Origin: an uncultured Clostridia bacterium
GTDB lineage: Bacteria; Bacillota; Clostridia; Oscillospirales; Acutalibacteraceae
Assembly: GCA_937907605.1 (NCBI GenBank)
Contig: CALCYI010000009.1
Coordinates: 1 to 64,000, forward strand
DNA: 64,000 nucleotides
Direction: 5' to 3'
The notes beneath the pieces were generated by a model. The model ran no database searches. It saw only the letters and a list, made by a program, of their open reading frames with translations, and was not told the origin of the DNA. Position numbers and translations under genes: made by a program. Positions 1 to 8,563 of this stretch are shown in pieces (the first letter of the stretch is position 1; each line of letters begins with the position of its first letter).

Positions 1-25
1 AGGCGGCCCTTTTAGGGCCTGTGCA

Positions 26-48
26 AACCACCAGTTCAACTGGTGGTT
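26..48. repeat. Perfect 23-bp palindrome, possible IS200/IS605-type end hairpin
   Basis: Two 11-bp arms (AACCACCAGTT and its exact reverse complement) flank one central C. A second inverted repeat, GGCCC-TTTT-GGGCC-like, lies just upstream at about 5-20. Subterminal hairpins of this kind occur at ends of IS200/IS605 elements, and the window edge may cut such an element. A terminator for a gene upstream of the window is the main alternative, but only a short T-run follows. No transposase is visible. Confidence 0.4.
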
Positions 49-102
49 ATGATTTGACTTTTTTAAAATATCGTGTATATTTATATAACAGGAAGTGATT
101 TA

Positions 103-1164
103 ATGTCAATATTTTTAAAGGACTATACCGAGATTGCGGATATATTAAAAGAAAATAATATTAAAAAGCCCTTTCTCTGCTGTGGAAAGAGCTTTCAGAA
201 AACGGCGCTTTTCGAGTATCTGAAGCAGTTTGATTTTGTGCTTTTTGATAATATCAGACCCAATCCGCGCTTTGAGGATATGATAACCGCTGCTGAGCTT
301 TTTAAAGCCGAGGGTTGCGATTTTATGATAGCAGCGGGCGGCGGAAGCCCGATGGACAGCGCAAAGATGATACGCCTTATGACGACTAACGATGTTTCAA
401 AGGCGCTCAGCGAGCCTATGAAAAATAACGGCATAAAGGCGCTGTTTATCCCTACCACCGCAGGCACGGGAAGCGAAGCTACTAAAACCTCTGTGTTTTA
501 TGTGAACGATACTGAAAAGCTTTCAATTCATAGCCTTGATTTCATTCCCGATTACGTGCTCTTTGACGAGCGTTTGCTTGAGACTCTGCCCGACTATCAG
601 CGCAAGGTTACCGCCCTCGACGCGCTTTGTCACTCGATAGAGAGCTACTGGAGCAGTGCCGCTACCGACGAGAGCAGGGAATACGCAGAGAAATCAATAC
701 GCCTTTTCTTTGAGCATAAGGACGCATATATGAGAAATGAGAGGGAGGGCAACCGCGGTATGCTGATGGCTTCATTCTACGGCGGTAAGGCTATCAATAT
801 CACGGGCACTACCGCGCCGCATGCTCTGTGCTATAATATCACTATGACCTGCGGCACTGCGCACGGTCACTCGGTTGCCGTGGTCCTTGCAACGCTCTGG
901 GACTATATGCTCGAGGGCGATTATCCAAAGGATACGCTGACCTTGCTTTCAAGGCTTATGGGCGGTGAAAGCGCAGCAGACGGCGCAAGGATTTTTTCTT
1001 CTCTTATTGATGAATTTGAACTCCCGTATCCGAAAGTAAGCGAGGATATGCTTGACGGATTCGTTTCAAAAATCAGCATATCAAAGCTTAAAACGACGCC
1101 TGTCCCGCTCGGCGCGGACGAGGTAAGGGAACTATACAGAAGGACGCTTAGTGATGGAATATAA
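103..1164 (+). CDS. Iron-containing alcohol dehydrogenase (phosphonoacetaldehyde reductase-like)
   Basis: A 353-aa group III (iron-dependent) alcohol dehydrogenase, which would reduce an aldehyde with NAD(P)H in the cytoplasm. The nucleotide-binding GGGSPMDSAK motif is at about residues 77-88 and PTTAGTGSE at about 117-126. Likely metal ligands are Asp173, His177 (HSIESYW), His240 and His254 (GTAHGHS). The start chosen is the ATG at 103, preceded by AGGAAGTG; an in-frame ATG at 73 has no ribosome site. Length and the FIPNPR-like N-terminal style resemble the PhpC-type phosphonoacetaldehyde reductase branch, but no phosphonate gene is nearby, so the substrate is open. It overlaps the next gene by 11 bp, implying co-transcription. 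Confidence 0.85.
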   Translation: MSIFLKDYTEIADILKENNIKKPFLCCGKSFQKTALFEYLKQFDFVLFDNIRPNPRFEDMITAAELFKAEGCDFMIAAGGGSPMDSAKMIRLMTTNDVSKALSEPMKNNGIKALFIPTTAGTGSEATKTSVFYVNDTEKLSIHSLDFIPDYVLFDERLLETLPDYQRKVTALDALCHSIESYWSSAATDESREYAEKSIRLFFEHKDAYMRNEREGNRGMLMASFYGGKAINITGTTAPHALCYNITMTCGTAHGHSVAVVLATLWDYMLEGDYPKDTLTLLSRLMGGESAADGARIFSSLIDEFELPYPKVSEDMLDGFVSKISISKLKTTPVPLGADEVRELYRRTLSDGI

Positions 1165-1816
1165 ATACGAGCTTCACTGCCATACTAATATGGTGAGTCA
1201 ATGCGCCTCTACGCCTCCCGAGGAGGTAGTAAGGCTTTATAAGGAAAAGGGCTATTCTGGTATTGTAGTAACGGAGCATTACAGCCCGCTGACCTTTAAG
1301 CTGAACAGTTATTATAAACCGCAGCGGCTGATAGATTTCTACCTCTCCTCATACTACGAGATGAAAAAGTATGAAACGGAGGATTTTTCCGTTATCTTCG
1401 GCATGGAGCTGAGGCGTTACGCCACGGGTGCGGATTACCTGATTTACGGCATAGAGCCCCGGTGGCTAAAAGAGCAGGGGAATTTAATGAAGCTCGGAGA
1501 GAGACAGGTGTACCGCCTTATGCACGAGCAGGGCTATCTTGTTTTTCAGGCTCACCCGTTTCGCTGGTATATTCAGCGCTGCAATCCAAAATATATCGAC
1601 GGTATCGAGGTCTATAACGGCAAGTGCGACGAAAAGACGAATTTCAAGGCGCTGCAATGGGCGATTAAGACGGGAAAGCTTATGTCCTCAGGCTCCGATT
1701 TTCACGAAGAGGCACAGCTTGCAAAGGGCGGTATAATAACTACGGAGCCGATAAAAACGGGCGCAGACCTTGTAAGGAAACTTAAATCAGGAGAATATAA
1801 ATTAATAAAACCATAA
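1154..1816 (+). CDS. PHP-domain metal-dependent phosphoesterase-like protein
   Basis: A 220-aa PHP-domain protein. The metal-site motifs appear in order: ELHCHTN at residues 6-12, TEHY near 40, a HPFR motif near 137 and SGSDFH near 178. These match the metal-binding architecture shared by histidinol phosphatases and PHP nucleases or phosphoesterases. The start is taken at ATG 1154 rather than the GTG at 1151. The gene lies inside the end of the alcohol dehydrogenase and is followed by a terminator. The substrate cannot be told from sequence; histidinol-phosphatase activity is possible but no his genes are nearby. Confidence 0.75.
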   Translation: MEYKYELHCHTNMVSQCASTPPEEVVRLYKEKGYSGIVVTEHYSPLTFKLNSYYKPQRLIDFYLSSYYEMKKYETEDFSVIFGMELRRYATGADYLIYGIEPRWLKEQGNLMKLGERQVYRLMHEQGYLVFQAHPFRWYIQRCNPKYIDGIEVYNGKCDEKTNFKALQWAIKTGKLMSSGSDFHEEAQLAKGGIITTEPIKTGADLVRKLKSGEYKLIKP

Positions 1817-1822
1817 AAAAAC

Positions 1823-1847
1823 AACCTCGCTTTGCGAGGTTATTTTC
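1823..1847. terminator. Bidirectional intrinsic terminator
   Basis: Stem AACCTCGC / GCGAGGTT with loop TTT. T-rich tracts lie on both sides, so it can end both the plus-strand dehydrogenase/PHP transcript and the minus-strand polysaccharide operon, whose last stop codon lies in the stem. Confidence 0.85.
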
Positions 1848-2880
1848 TCTTTAAGAATATTCTTTGCTGTAATTCAAGAAAACGCCTTACCGTTCTCTTG
1901 CCCTTTCTAAGCAGAGTTTTGTCGGGGTTCTTTAAAATATAGTCCTTAGTCAGCGAGCGGTAATCGCCCTGCTTATAATAGTTGAATTGCTCCTCGGTAA
2001 AGAATTCCTTAATAGTGTAGTCGTCGATTATGTCGGAATACATCTCAAAGCTTTCCTTAACCTTTTCTACCGCATTTGAAAAGCCGAGCCATGCGGCGTA
2101 GTAATCAACGAGCCCTTTAAGGTAAGCGCCTGAATAGTGAACTCTTATTTCGTAAGGCGTCTGCTCGTGACCGCCGAAGAAATCCTCTATTTTATAATAA
2201 ACGTATTTCTGTAGCTCGTTCATATTCGGATAGTATTTTGAGCACAGACCGCCGCGGATATAGTGGTAGTTATATACGACCTTATCGGTTACCACTACCT
2301 TGCCCTTAATATATTTTCCGTACAGAAGATTGAAGATATGGTCCTCGCCGAAGGTAATATTCGTATCGTAGCTCAGGCGATTATCAAGGATAATGCTCGT
2401 CCTGTAAAGCTTGCCCCACGGCCACCATACGACGGGGTCGTATTCACGGAAACGCTCCTCAAGCTCATCGGCGTTAAGAGTTTTGACCTTTTCGATATGA
2501 TGCTTTTTGCCGATACGGATCTCATCGTGTGAGCCTATTACGAAATCAACGCCGTCGCCCATAAGCGATATTAAATCCTCAAGCGCCGTCGGCGGAACGG
2601 AATCGTCGGCGTCAATATAGGTTATATACTTTCCCCGAACCTTAGTGAGCGCAGTATTGCGCGCAGCGGAAACGCCGCCGTTTTCCTGAGAGAAAACACG
2701 GATTCTGCTATCCTTTTTTGCATACTCCTCGACTATCTCGAGCGTATTGTCCTTTGAGCCGTCATTGATAATGATAACCTCAAAATCCTTGTACGTCTGC
2801 GCCAAAATCGTATCAAGCGTTTTAGCAATAAACGCAGCCGCATTATACGCGGGTATAACTATGCTGATTAAATCATTCAT
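1840..2880 (-). CDS. Family 2 glycosyltransferase (EPS operon)
   Basis: A 346-aa inverting GT-A enzyme that would add one sugar to the lipid-linked repeat unit at the inner membrane face. The N-terminus has the GT2 signature: SIVIPAYNAA, then IINDGSKDNT near residue 40, and the DADD metal/nucleotide motif near 91. The C-terminal third lacks clear membrane segments. It starts behind AGAGGAAG and is the last gene of the operon. Donor and acceptor sugars cannot be predicted. Base composition is like its neighbours except for the AT-richer two genes just upstream in the operon. Confidence 0.85.
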   Translation of the reverse strand: MNDLISIVIPAYNAAAFIAKTLDTILAQTYKDFEVIIINDGSKDNTLEIVEEYAKKDSRIRVFSQENGGVSAARNTALTKVRGKYITYIDADDSVPPTALEDLISLMGDGVDFVIGSHDEIRIGKKHHIEKVKTLNADELEERFREYDPVVWWPWGKLYRTSIILDNRLSYDTNITFGEDHIFNLLYGKYIKGKVVVTDKVVYNYHYIRGGLCSKYYPNMNELQKYVYYKIEDFFGGHEQTPYEIRVHYSGAYLKGLVDYYAAWLGFSNAVEKVKESFEMYSDIIDDYTIKEFFTEEQFNYYKQGDYRSLTKDYILKNPDKTLLRKGKRTVRRFLELQQRIFLKRK

Positions 2881-2895
2881 AACTTCCTCTAAAAA

Positions 2896-4152
2896 TTAAA
2901 ATTTAATTTGTATTTTCAATCTCTTCTTTTTAGTATCTTTTTCAGGCTTGCTGAACAGTGACAGACCGAAAAAGAATAGCAGACCTTGAGTGCTCGTTAT
3001 AGCGGCTGAACCGATTGCAAACACCATTACCGCTGTGAACGCTGCAATTTGATATGCTTTAACCTGAGCAGGAACATCTACATTATATGCAGAATTAATT
3101 ATTCTTGCATACAGAAGAATAAATACGGGAAAGCCGAACCAACCGAACTGCCCTAAAACGCTTTGCCAGTAATTATCATGAATAAACGGATGAAAATCGG
3201 GGCTTAAACCCCATCGGTTGTTAAATCCGTATTCATAGTACAACTTAGAATAATGTTTAACCGCTTCCGAAGAGCCATATGTTCCGAAACCAGAGCCCAA
3301 AGGGAAATGGTCGTTCGCGTCTTTAATAGCATAATCTATAAAAACGCGCCTGGGAGAATCAGTGTCAAGGAGATAAGTATTAATCTGATAACTGCCGAGT
3401 AATAGTATCAGCAAAGACGCAGGAATAAGAAGAATGGGATTGAAGCGTTTATAACGCCCAAAATAGTAATATGTTGAAATCCATACTATGGGAAATACCA
3501 CAGACAAAGTTTTTAAAGCTGAGGCAATCGCAATAAGTCCGATTGCGCCGAAAAACTTTTTAGTGTGGCTTCCGATATGGTTATTACAAATTATTAATCC
3601 GAAGCAAAGGATAGTGCTCGTAGTATACTGGTGGTTAAAAGTATAAATAAATTTAAATATTTTTATTCCGTATCTAACACCGCTGGACATGTTTATATCT
3701 GCAAACTGATTAATAATAGAGAAAATAAATACGATCAATATGAATACAAGCGCATATGGAGAAAGATAATAAATAACCGTTTGCTTTTCTTTTTCATTTA
3801 ATAGGTATCTTATGCCGATAAAAATGGTAAACGGCTTTATTTGTGTCAGCACATCAACCATTACGGAAAAAATTGACGGATTAATACTGAATAATACATT
3901 TGCAAGCAAACCGATGATAATTACGAAGCCTAAAAAGACAAGGGTATATAAATCATAGTTATTAATTTTGCCCGTAATCAGAGTTACTGCAATAATAACA
4001 ATCATTGCAACAGTTATGATTTCGTCAAGATAAGTGTTTACGGTGAACATCTCAACTATCAGCTGAATTAATACTATGACTGCAACCACCAAACACTTCA
4101 GATTGATTGTAGTTTTCATTATTGACTTTTTTGGGGTCAATGATTTTTCCAT
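2896..4152 (-). CDS. O-antigen ligase/polymerase (Wzy-like) membrane protein
   Basis: A 418-aa hydrophobic protein with about ten to twelve predicted membrane spans and a large outer loop at about residues 265-330 that includes GSGFGTYGSSE. That layout is typical of the WaaL/Wzy (Wzy_C) family, which polymerises or ligates undecaprenyl-linked repeat units outside the membrane. In this Wzy-type cluster the polymerase role is the natural reading. The start at ATG 4152 is preceded by CGAGGATAAA. The gene is visibly AT-richer than cpsC-cpsE, as polymerase genes in such clusters usually are, suggesting the central part was acquired or exchanged. Confidence 0.75.
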   Translation of the reverse strand: MEKSLTPKKSIMKTTINLKCLVVAVIVLIQLIVEMFTVNTYLDEIITVAMIVIIAVTLITGKINNYDLYTLVFLGFVIIIGLLANVLFSINPSIFSVMVDVLTQIKPFTIFIGIRYLLNEKEKQTVIYYLSPYALVFILIVFIFSIINQFADINMSSGVRYGIKIFKFIYTFNHQYTTSTILCFGLIICNNHIGSHTKKFFGAIGLIAIASALKTLSVVFPIVWISTYYYFGRYKRFNPILLIPASLLILLLGSYQINTYLLDTDSPRRVFIDYAIKDANDHFPLGSGFGTYGSSEAVKHYSKLYYEYGFNNRWGLSPDFHPFIHDNYWQSVLGQFGWFGFPVFILLYARIINSAYNVDVPAQVKAYQIAAFTAVMVFAIGSAAITSTQGLLFFFGLSLFSKPEKDTKKKRLKIQIKF

Positions 4153-4163
4153 TTTATCCTCGT

Positions 4164-5078
4164 TTAACTGTATAGCTTATATAAAGTATCGAATTTAGAA
4201 AAATAACTGTTCTCAACAGCAGTAGCTGTGTCGCTTTTGTTAGTTAGTTTATGTATCGGCGTTAGGTCGCATAATTGTTTAAAACGTTTTTCGTTATACT
4301 CATTAAGAAATTCAAATGAAAATATATGAAGATTCATCTGATTAAAATAAGGAATGCTTTCCCAGTAATCTTCGTATGCGTCGGTAACCATTCGAAAAAA
4401 CATTTGAAAAATAAAATAGTGTTTTGCGTAATTGTATTTTTTCCAGTAGCAAAGAAGAAGCGAATAGGTTTCATTTAAAAGGATATTATTCGGCTTTGAA
4501 TAAATCAGCCAGTTACCGAAATTAATTAAATCACAGTTAAAAAAGCCGTCACGGTAACCGAAAAATTCTCCATCGGTTATATATTCAGGGAGAGGACCGG
4601 TCATATATACGGTTGCATCCATCCAGAGTCCGCCGTGCTGTATAAGCAACGCAAGCCGAATTATATCGGCAAAATGAGCATTGCAGATAATCCCGTTGCG
4701 CCATTTTTCAATTATAAAGTCTGGTATGTCGCAGTAATCACTGTAGTTTTTACTATCTATGTAAATAATTCTGCGGTCTTTAATATGATATTCAATGGAG
4801 GCAATACACTTTTTTACAAGCTCAGGCGCATTATCGAAGCCCTGAAGCCAGCAAATCCATACAACGTCGCTCATATCGTTATCATAAGCTTTGAAGTCTG
4901 TTTTGCCAACAAGCTTTTTAAATTGCCTTTCAAGAGAAGTAAAGGTCTTGTAACGGGAATTGGCGCCTGCAAGATTAATGTCGCCGTAGCCGAGCTTGTA
5001 CATACCGTAGGATACGGTGTCGGCTATCAGGGAATGATGGTCTTTGCTTTTTTTAATTAGTTCTGAAAACTTACTCAT
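4164..5078 (-). CDS. Capsular polysaccharide synthesis glycosyltransferase (GT32-like)
   Basis: A 304-aa protein of the Caps_synth/GT32-like group. The central block reads VWICWLQGFDNAP, then HFADIIRLALLIQHGG and WMDATVYM; the D-A-T trio sits where the DXD metal motif of these GT-A enzymes lies. It would transfer a sugar to the growing lipid-linked unit in the cytoplasm. Its ATG overlaps the stop of the upstream double glycosyltransferase by 4 bp, so translation is probably coupled. It is AT-rich like the adjacent polymerase gene. Sugar specificity is unknown. Confidence 0.75.
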   Translation of the reverse strand: MSKFSELIKKSKDHHSLIADTVSYGMYKLGYGDINLAGANSRYKTFTSLERQFKKLVGKTDFKAYDNDMSDVVWICWLQGFDNAPELVKKCIASIEYHIKDRRIIYIDSKNYSDYCDIPDFIIEKWRNGIICNAHFADIIRLALLIQHGGLWMDATVYMTGPLPEYITDGEFFGYRDGFFNCDLINFGNWLIYSKPNNILLNETYSLLLCYWKKYNYAKHYFIFQMFFRMVTDAYEDYWESIPYFNQMNLHIFSFEFLNEYNEKRFKQLCDLTPIHKLTNKSDTATAVENSYFSKFDTLYKLYS

Positions 5079-7363
5079 ATTTCCTTGTACACCGTTTCAA
5101 ATTTCTTGTCCCACGAAAGCTCTGAATTAACGAAACGATAACCGTTTTCGCCCAGTGAGCTTCTCTTTTCGGGGGCGTTTATTAATTCGGTCAGTTTATC
5201 TGCAAACTCATCGATTATTCTTTCTTTGTCCTGATTTACGTTTACAAAGCTGCCGCAGTCATACTGCTTAAAATTGCTGCAAACGCTCATATCAAGCGCA
5301 ACTACGGGTAGCTTGTGCGCCATTGCTTCAACGAGTACGTTGCCGCTCGTTTCGCGTAGCGAGGGCATTATGAATACGTCGGCGTTTCTGTACGCTAAGG
5401 ATACCTGCGTGTGCTCAACCGCGCCTCTCATAATTACCTTGTCGCTGAGGTTATGTTCGCTAATATACGCCCTCATTGAGTCCACAAGAGGACCGTCGCC
5501 GTAGATGTCAAGCGTGAACGGCAGGGCTTTATCCATACTGTTTATGACGTCAAGGAGGAGCATTAAGCCCTTCTTTTCAATCAACCTGCCGAGGTACATA
5601 AGTTTTACGGTATCGCCCTCGGTTTTCTTAATATCAAGCCCCTTGAATTCCTTCGCGAGCGCAAGCTCCGTGAGCCTCGTGCACGAGGTGCCGAGCGCCT
5701 TTGACATATACGCCTCGGTTTCCTTGTTTATTGCAAAAACTCTGTTAAAGCGCTTAATCGCCTTTCTGTAATAGGGAAGATGCGAGCACGCCTTGTTTAT
5801 GCTCTCCCTGAATTTTTCAACCGCCTTTGATTTTTCGTAGTTCTTGAGCGCCGCGGGGGTGGACTGACCTCCGCCCACGGGTCCGAAAATCGTATACGGC
5901 TTTCTGAATTTCCACATAAAGCCGGGTATTCTGAAATCAACCATCGTAACGTGGTGGATTATATCAAAATCAATTCCCGAGCTCTTTGCCCAATGATAAG
6001 CGTAAGCCTGCCAGAGTATGTAGTAAAGGTGGTGAAAGGCGGAATTATGCTCCCTGTACCAGTTCAGCCAGTCGGGAGTGTCGGAAATAACGAGCTTTAC
6101 GTTATCAAGCCCGAGTTCCTCAATCCCCTTTCTCGTGTCAGCCTCGTTGACCTTTTTTGTAACGAGGTAGATTTTATCACCGGGTGCGTTGAAATGCTTT
6201 GCCGCCTGCAAGGTCCAGTTCCAGCCTATGCCGTCCTCGCTGCCGTGGTAGGGGTTTACGCTGTATGAGGAGAGAAGTATTTTCCTTCCGCTTTTCTCGT
6301 TTATGAAAAGCTCAACCTTTTTTTCGGTAGATATGCTTTCCCTGTATTTCAGGCAATTTTTGGCGTAGGTGTTATTATTAATAATTTCTTCAAGGTCGCT
6401 TTCATCCCAGTCATCGTTCACTATACCGAGCCCGTTTGCCTTTATGTACGAGGCGTTGTACGGAACGGAGGTGGTAATCGTCGGCGTTGCGCAGGCGATA
6501 GCCTCGACAATCGAAACCATATTATTGTCTTTTCTCGTGTAAACGAGCATTGCAGCCGCACGGCTTAAGTATTCCTTAAGCGTGTCGTGGTTGACCTTGC
6601 CGAAGAAAATGATTTTGTCTTTTAAGCCGAGCCTCTCGGTCTGAGCCTTGAGTTCGCTTTCCTTATCGCCCTCGCCGAAAATATAGAGCTTGTATTCGGG
6701 ATTATTTTTTGAAAAGGCGTGGAATTTATCAATAATCCTGTCTATCTGCTTCCTTTCGATAAGCTGGGAGGATACGATAAAATACTTTTCTTTTTCCTCT
6801 CTTGCGGTAAACTTATCGAGGTTTACCCCATGGTCAATAACTGTATCGCTCACGTTACGGCAGAAGCGAGAAATAAACTCCTTTGCTTCCTTGCTCCTTG
6901 CAATTACGGGAACCTTGCTCATAAACAGCCTTGCAATAACGCCGTACCAAAACTTAGAGGGAATTTTGTGTAAAAGATTATTGTGCTTTGCAAGCTCGTG
7001 CCAGATAATCAGATTACCCTTGCAGCGCCTTGCAAGCATAAAGGAATTGAGCGAGAATATCTCGCTTGAAATGATCAAATCGTAGTCGTTGTTTTTAATT
7101 AAAGCTTTAAGCTCGGGACAGTAGGGGAGAACGTTCGGCTTACATAGCTTAGGTATTGCGCATTTTGCCCATATAACCTCAAACGGATAATCCTCATTCG
7201 CCTCGGGTTTAAAGGGCTCGCCCGCAACGAGAGTAACCCCGTGTCCTTTTTTTAAGAACGCAAGGCAGAGGTCGTATATCATAGTGTCCTTTATCGAGGA
7301 TGCTCTTTTTATGTCTGCGGTTTCCGAGGTGTAGATAATCGGATTAACAATTAAAACCTTCAT
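5075..7363 (-). CDS. Tandem GT4 glycosyltransferase fusion
   Basis: A 762-aa protein made of two complete GT-B glycosyltransferases. Domain one, about residues 1-355, begins MKVLIVNPIIY and has the GT4 C-terminal block VSSQLIERKQIDR...VEAIACATPTITT. Domain two, about 362-762, restarts with KILLSSYSVNPYHGSEDGIG and ends with LGRLIEKKGL...PSLRETSGNVLVEAMA. Each half has its own E-x7-E-like nucleotide-sugar motif, so one polypeptide could add two successive sugars. The ATG directly follows the TAA of the upstream radical SAM gene, and its stop overlaps the next gene. No internal stop or frameshift is present, so this is a fusion and not an assembly artefact. Confidence 0.85.
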   Translation of the reverse strand: MKVLIVNPIIYTSETADIKRASSIKDTMIYDLCLAFLKKGHGVTLVAGEPFKPEANEDYPFEVIWAKCAIPKLCKPNVLPYCPELKALIKNNDYDLIISSEIFSLNSFMLARRCKGNLIIWHELAKHNNLLHKIPSKFWYGVIARLFMSKVPVIARSKEAKEFISRFCRNVSDTVIDHGVNLDKFTAREEKEKYFIVSSQLIERKQIDRIIDKFHAFSKNNPEYKLYIFGEGDKESELKAQTERLGLKDKIIFFGKVNHDTLKEYLSRAAAMLVYTRKDNNMVSIVEAIACATPTITTSVPYNASYIKANGLGIVNDDWDESDLEEIINNNTYAKNCLKYRESISTEKKVELFINEKSGRKILLSSYSVNPYHGSEDGIGWNWTLQAAKHFNAPGDKIYLVTKKVNEADTRKGIEELGLDNVKLVISDTPDWLNWYREHNSAFHHLYYILWQAYAYHWAKSSGIDFDIIHHVTMVDFRIPGFMWKFRKPYTIFGPVGGGQSTPAALKNYEKSKAVEKFRESINKACSHLPYYRKAIKRFNRVFAINKETEAYMSKALGTSCTRLTELALAKEFKGLDIKKTEGDTVKLMYLGRLIEKKGLMLLLDVINSMDKALPFTLDIYGDGPLVDSMRAYISEHNLSDKVIMRGAVEHTQVSLAYRNADVFIMPSLRETSGNVLVEAMAHKLPVVALDMSVCSNFKQYDCGSFVNVNQDKERIIDEFADKLTELINAPEKRSSLGENGYRFVNSELSWDKKFETVYKEI

Positions 7364-8536
7364 TTATTCTCCAAGCTGAGCCTTAATATCCGCATCGACT
7401 ATCGCTTCGCCCGTCGTGCCCTCAAGAGCGCTCTTTGACGCGTCGCTTAAGCCGTCGTTTATTACTGCGCCTAAATCGCAGGTGGAAAGCTTATCAAGCT
7501 CCTCTTTAGTGATTTTGCCGTCGCGGAAATCCTTAACGACGGGGTTTTCAAACATTGAGTATTTCTTATCCTTGAAATACCTTAAGAATTTATGCTTAAC
7601 TACCCACATAGCAGGTACGGTTATATACTTTTTCATAGCGGGAGATACGGAGCCTATCATCCAGCACTGCCTGTCGCAGTTTCTTACCTTGGCGCGTACC
7701 TTTTCCGCCTCGGGCGAGTTCCAGAGCTCGTCCCAGCTTTGAGTATTGAGGTTGCCCATAACCTCCTTTTCCTTCGTTCCGTTACACGGCATAACGTCGC
7801 CGTACGGGTCTATAAAGAAGGTATCAAACGCCATATCGCAGGGAAGGAGTCTTTTCTGTCCGTAGATATAGTTAATGAGTCCGTGGTTAAAATACGCGCG
7901 GAACCATTTCTTTGGCGAGTTTGATTTAAGCAGCTCGTTGATTAAGTCCTCAAAATTCTGAGCCACCGTCTCCCTGTCGTGAATAATGTTTTTTGCCTCA
8001 ACGAAATAGAAGGAGTTATGAAGGGATGCCGTAGCAAATTCCATATTCATTTCGTCGCTGATTTTGTAAAGCGGAACGAGGTCTTTAGCGTTAATATCCT
8101 GAACGGTCATACCGAAGCCGACGTCGCCGTGCCCCATTTCAACGAGCTTTTTTAGGGTGGTATAGCCCCTGTTAAAGCCGTCGTCAAGCCCTCTTATAGC
8201 GTTATTGGTTTCTTCTAATCCCTCTATTGAAATGCGGATACCGATGTTGGGAAATTCTTTGCAAAGGTCAATAATCCTGTCGGTAAAAAAGCCGTTTGTG
8301 GAGATAACTATACGGTCGCTTTTTTTATCAAGCTCGCGGATAATATCCTTTAAATCCGTTCTTATAAACGGCTCGCCGCCCGTAATGTTGGTGAAGTACA
8401 TTTCGGGGAGCTTCTTTATCGTCTCTATGGAGATTTCCTCCTCGGGAGTCGAGGGGCACTTATAGCGGTTGCACATCGTGCAGCGCGCATTACAGCGGTA
8501 TGTAACTATTACCGTTCCGTTAAGCTTTTTTGACAT
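7364..8536 (-). CDS. Radical SAM protein with SPASM-like C-terminus in the EPS operon
   Basis: A 390-aa radical S-adenosylmethionine enzyme. The [4Fe-4S] motif CNARCTMC (C-x3-C-x2-C) is at about residues 15-22, followed by the SAM-binding NITGGEPF near 52. The C-terminal part has CDMAF...DPYGDVMPC...CDRQC, the cysteine spacing of a SPASM or twitch auxiliary-cluster domain. It lies directly between two glycosyltransferases, with TAA-ATG contact to the next gene. Radical SAM enzymes are not standard Wzy-pathway components; modification of a sugar, lipid carrier or small peptide is possible. No precursor peptide is seen beside it. Function unassigned. Confidence 0.85.
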   Translation of the reverse strand: MSKKLNGTVIVTYRCNARCTMCNRYKCPSTPEEEISIETIKKLPEMYFTNITGGEPFIRTDLKDIIRELDKKSDRIVISTNGFFTDRIIDLCKEFPNIGIRISIEGLEETNNAIRGLDDGFNRGYTTLKKLVEMGHGDVGFGMTVQDINAKDLVPLYKISDEMNMEFATASLHNSFYFVEAKNIIHDRETVAQNFEDLINELLKSNSPKKWFRAYFNHGLINYIYGQKRLLPCDMAFDTFFIDPYGDVMPCNGTKEKEVMGNLNTQSWDELWNSPEAEKVRAKVRNCDRQCWMIGSVSPAMKKYITVPAMWVVKHKFLRYFKDKKYSMFENPVVKDFRDGKITKEELDKLSTCDLGAVINDGLSDASKSALEGTTGEAIVDADIKAQLGE

Positions 8537-8563
8537 CTTCTTTACCTCGTCCGATTTAAGCCG

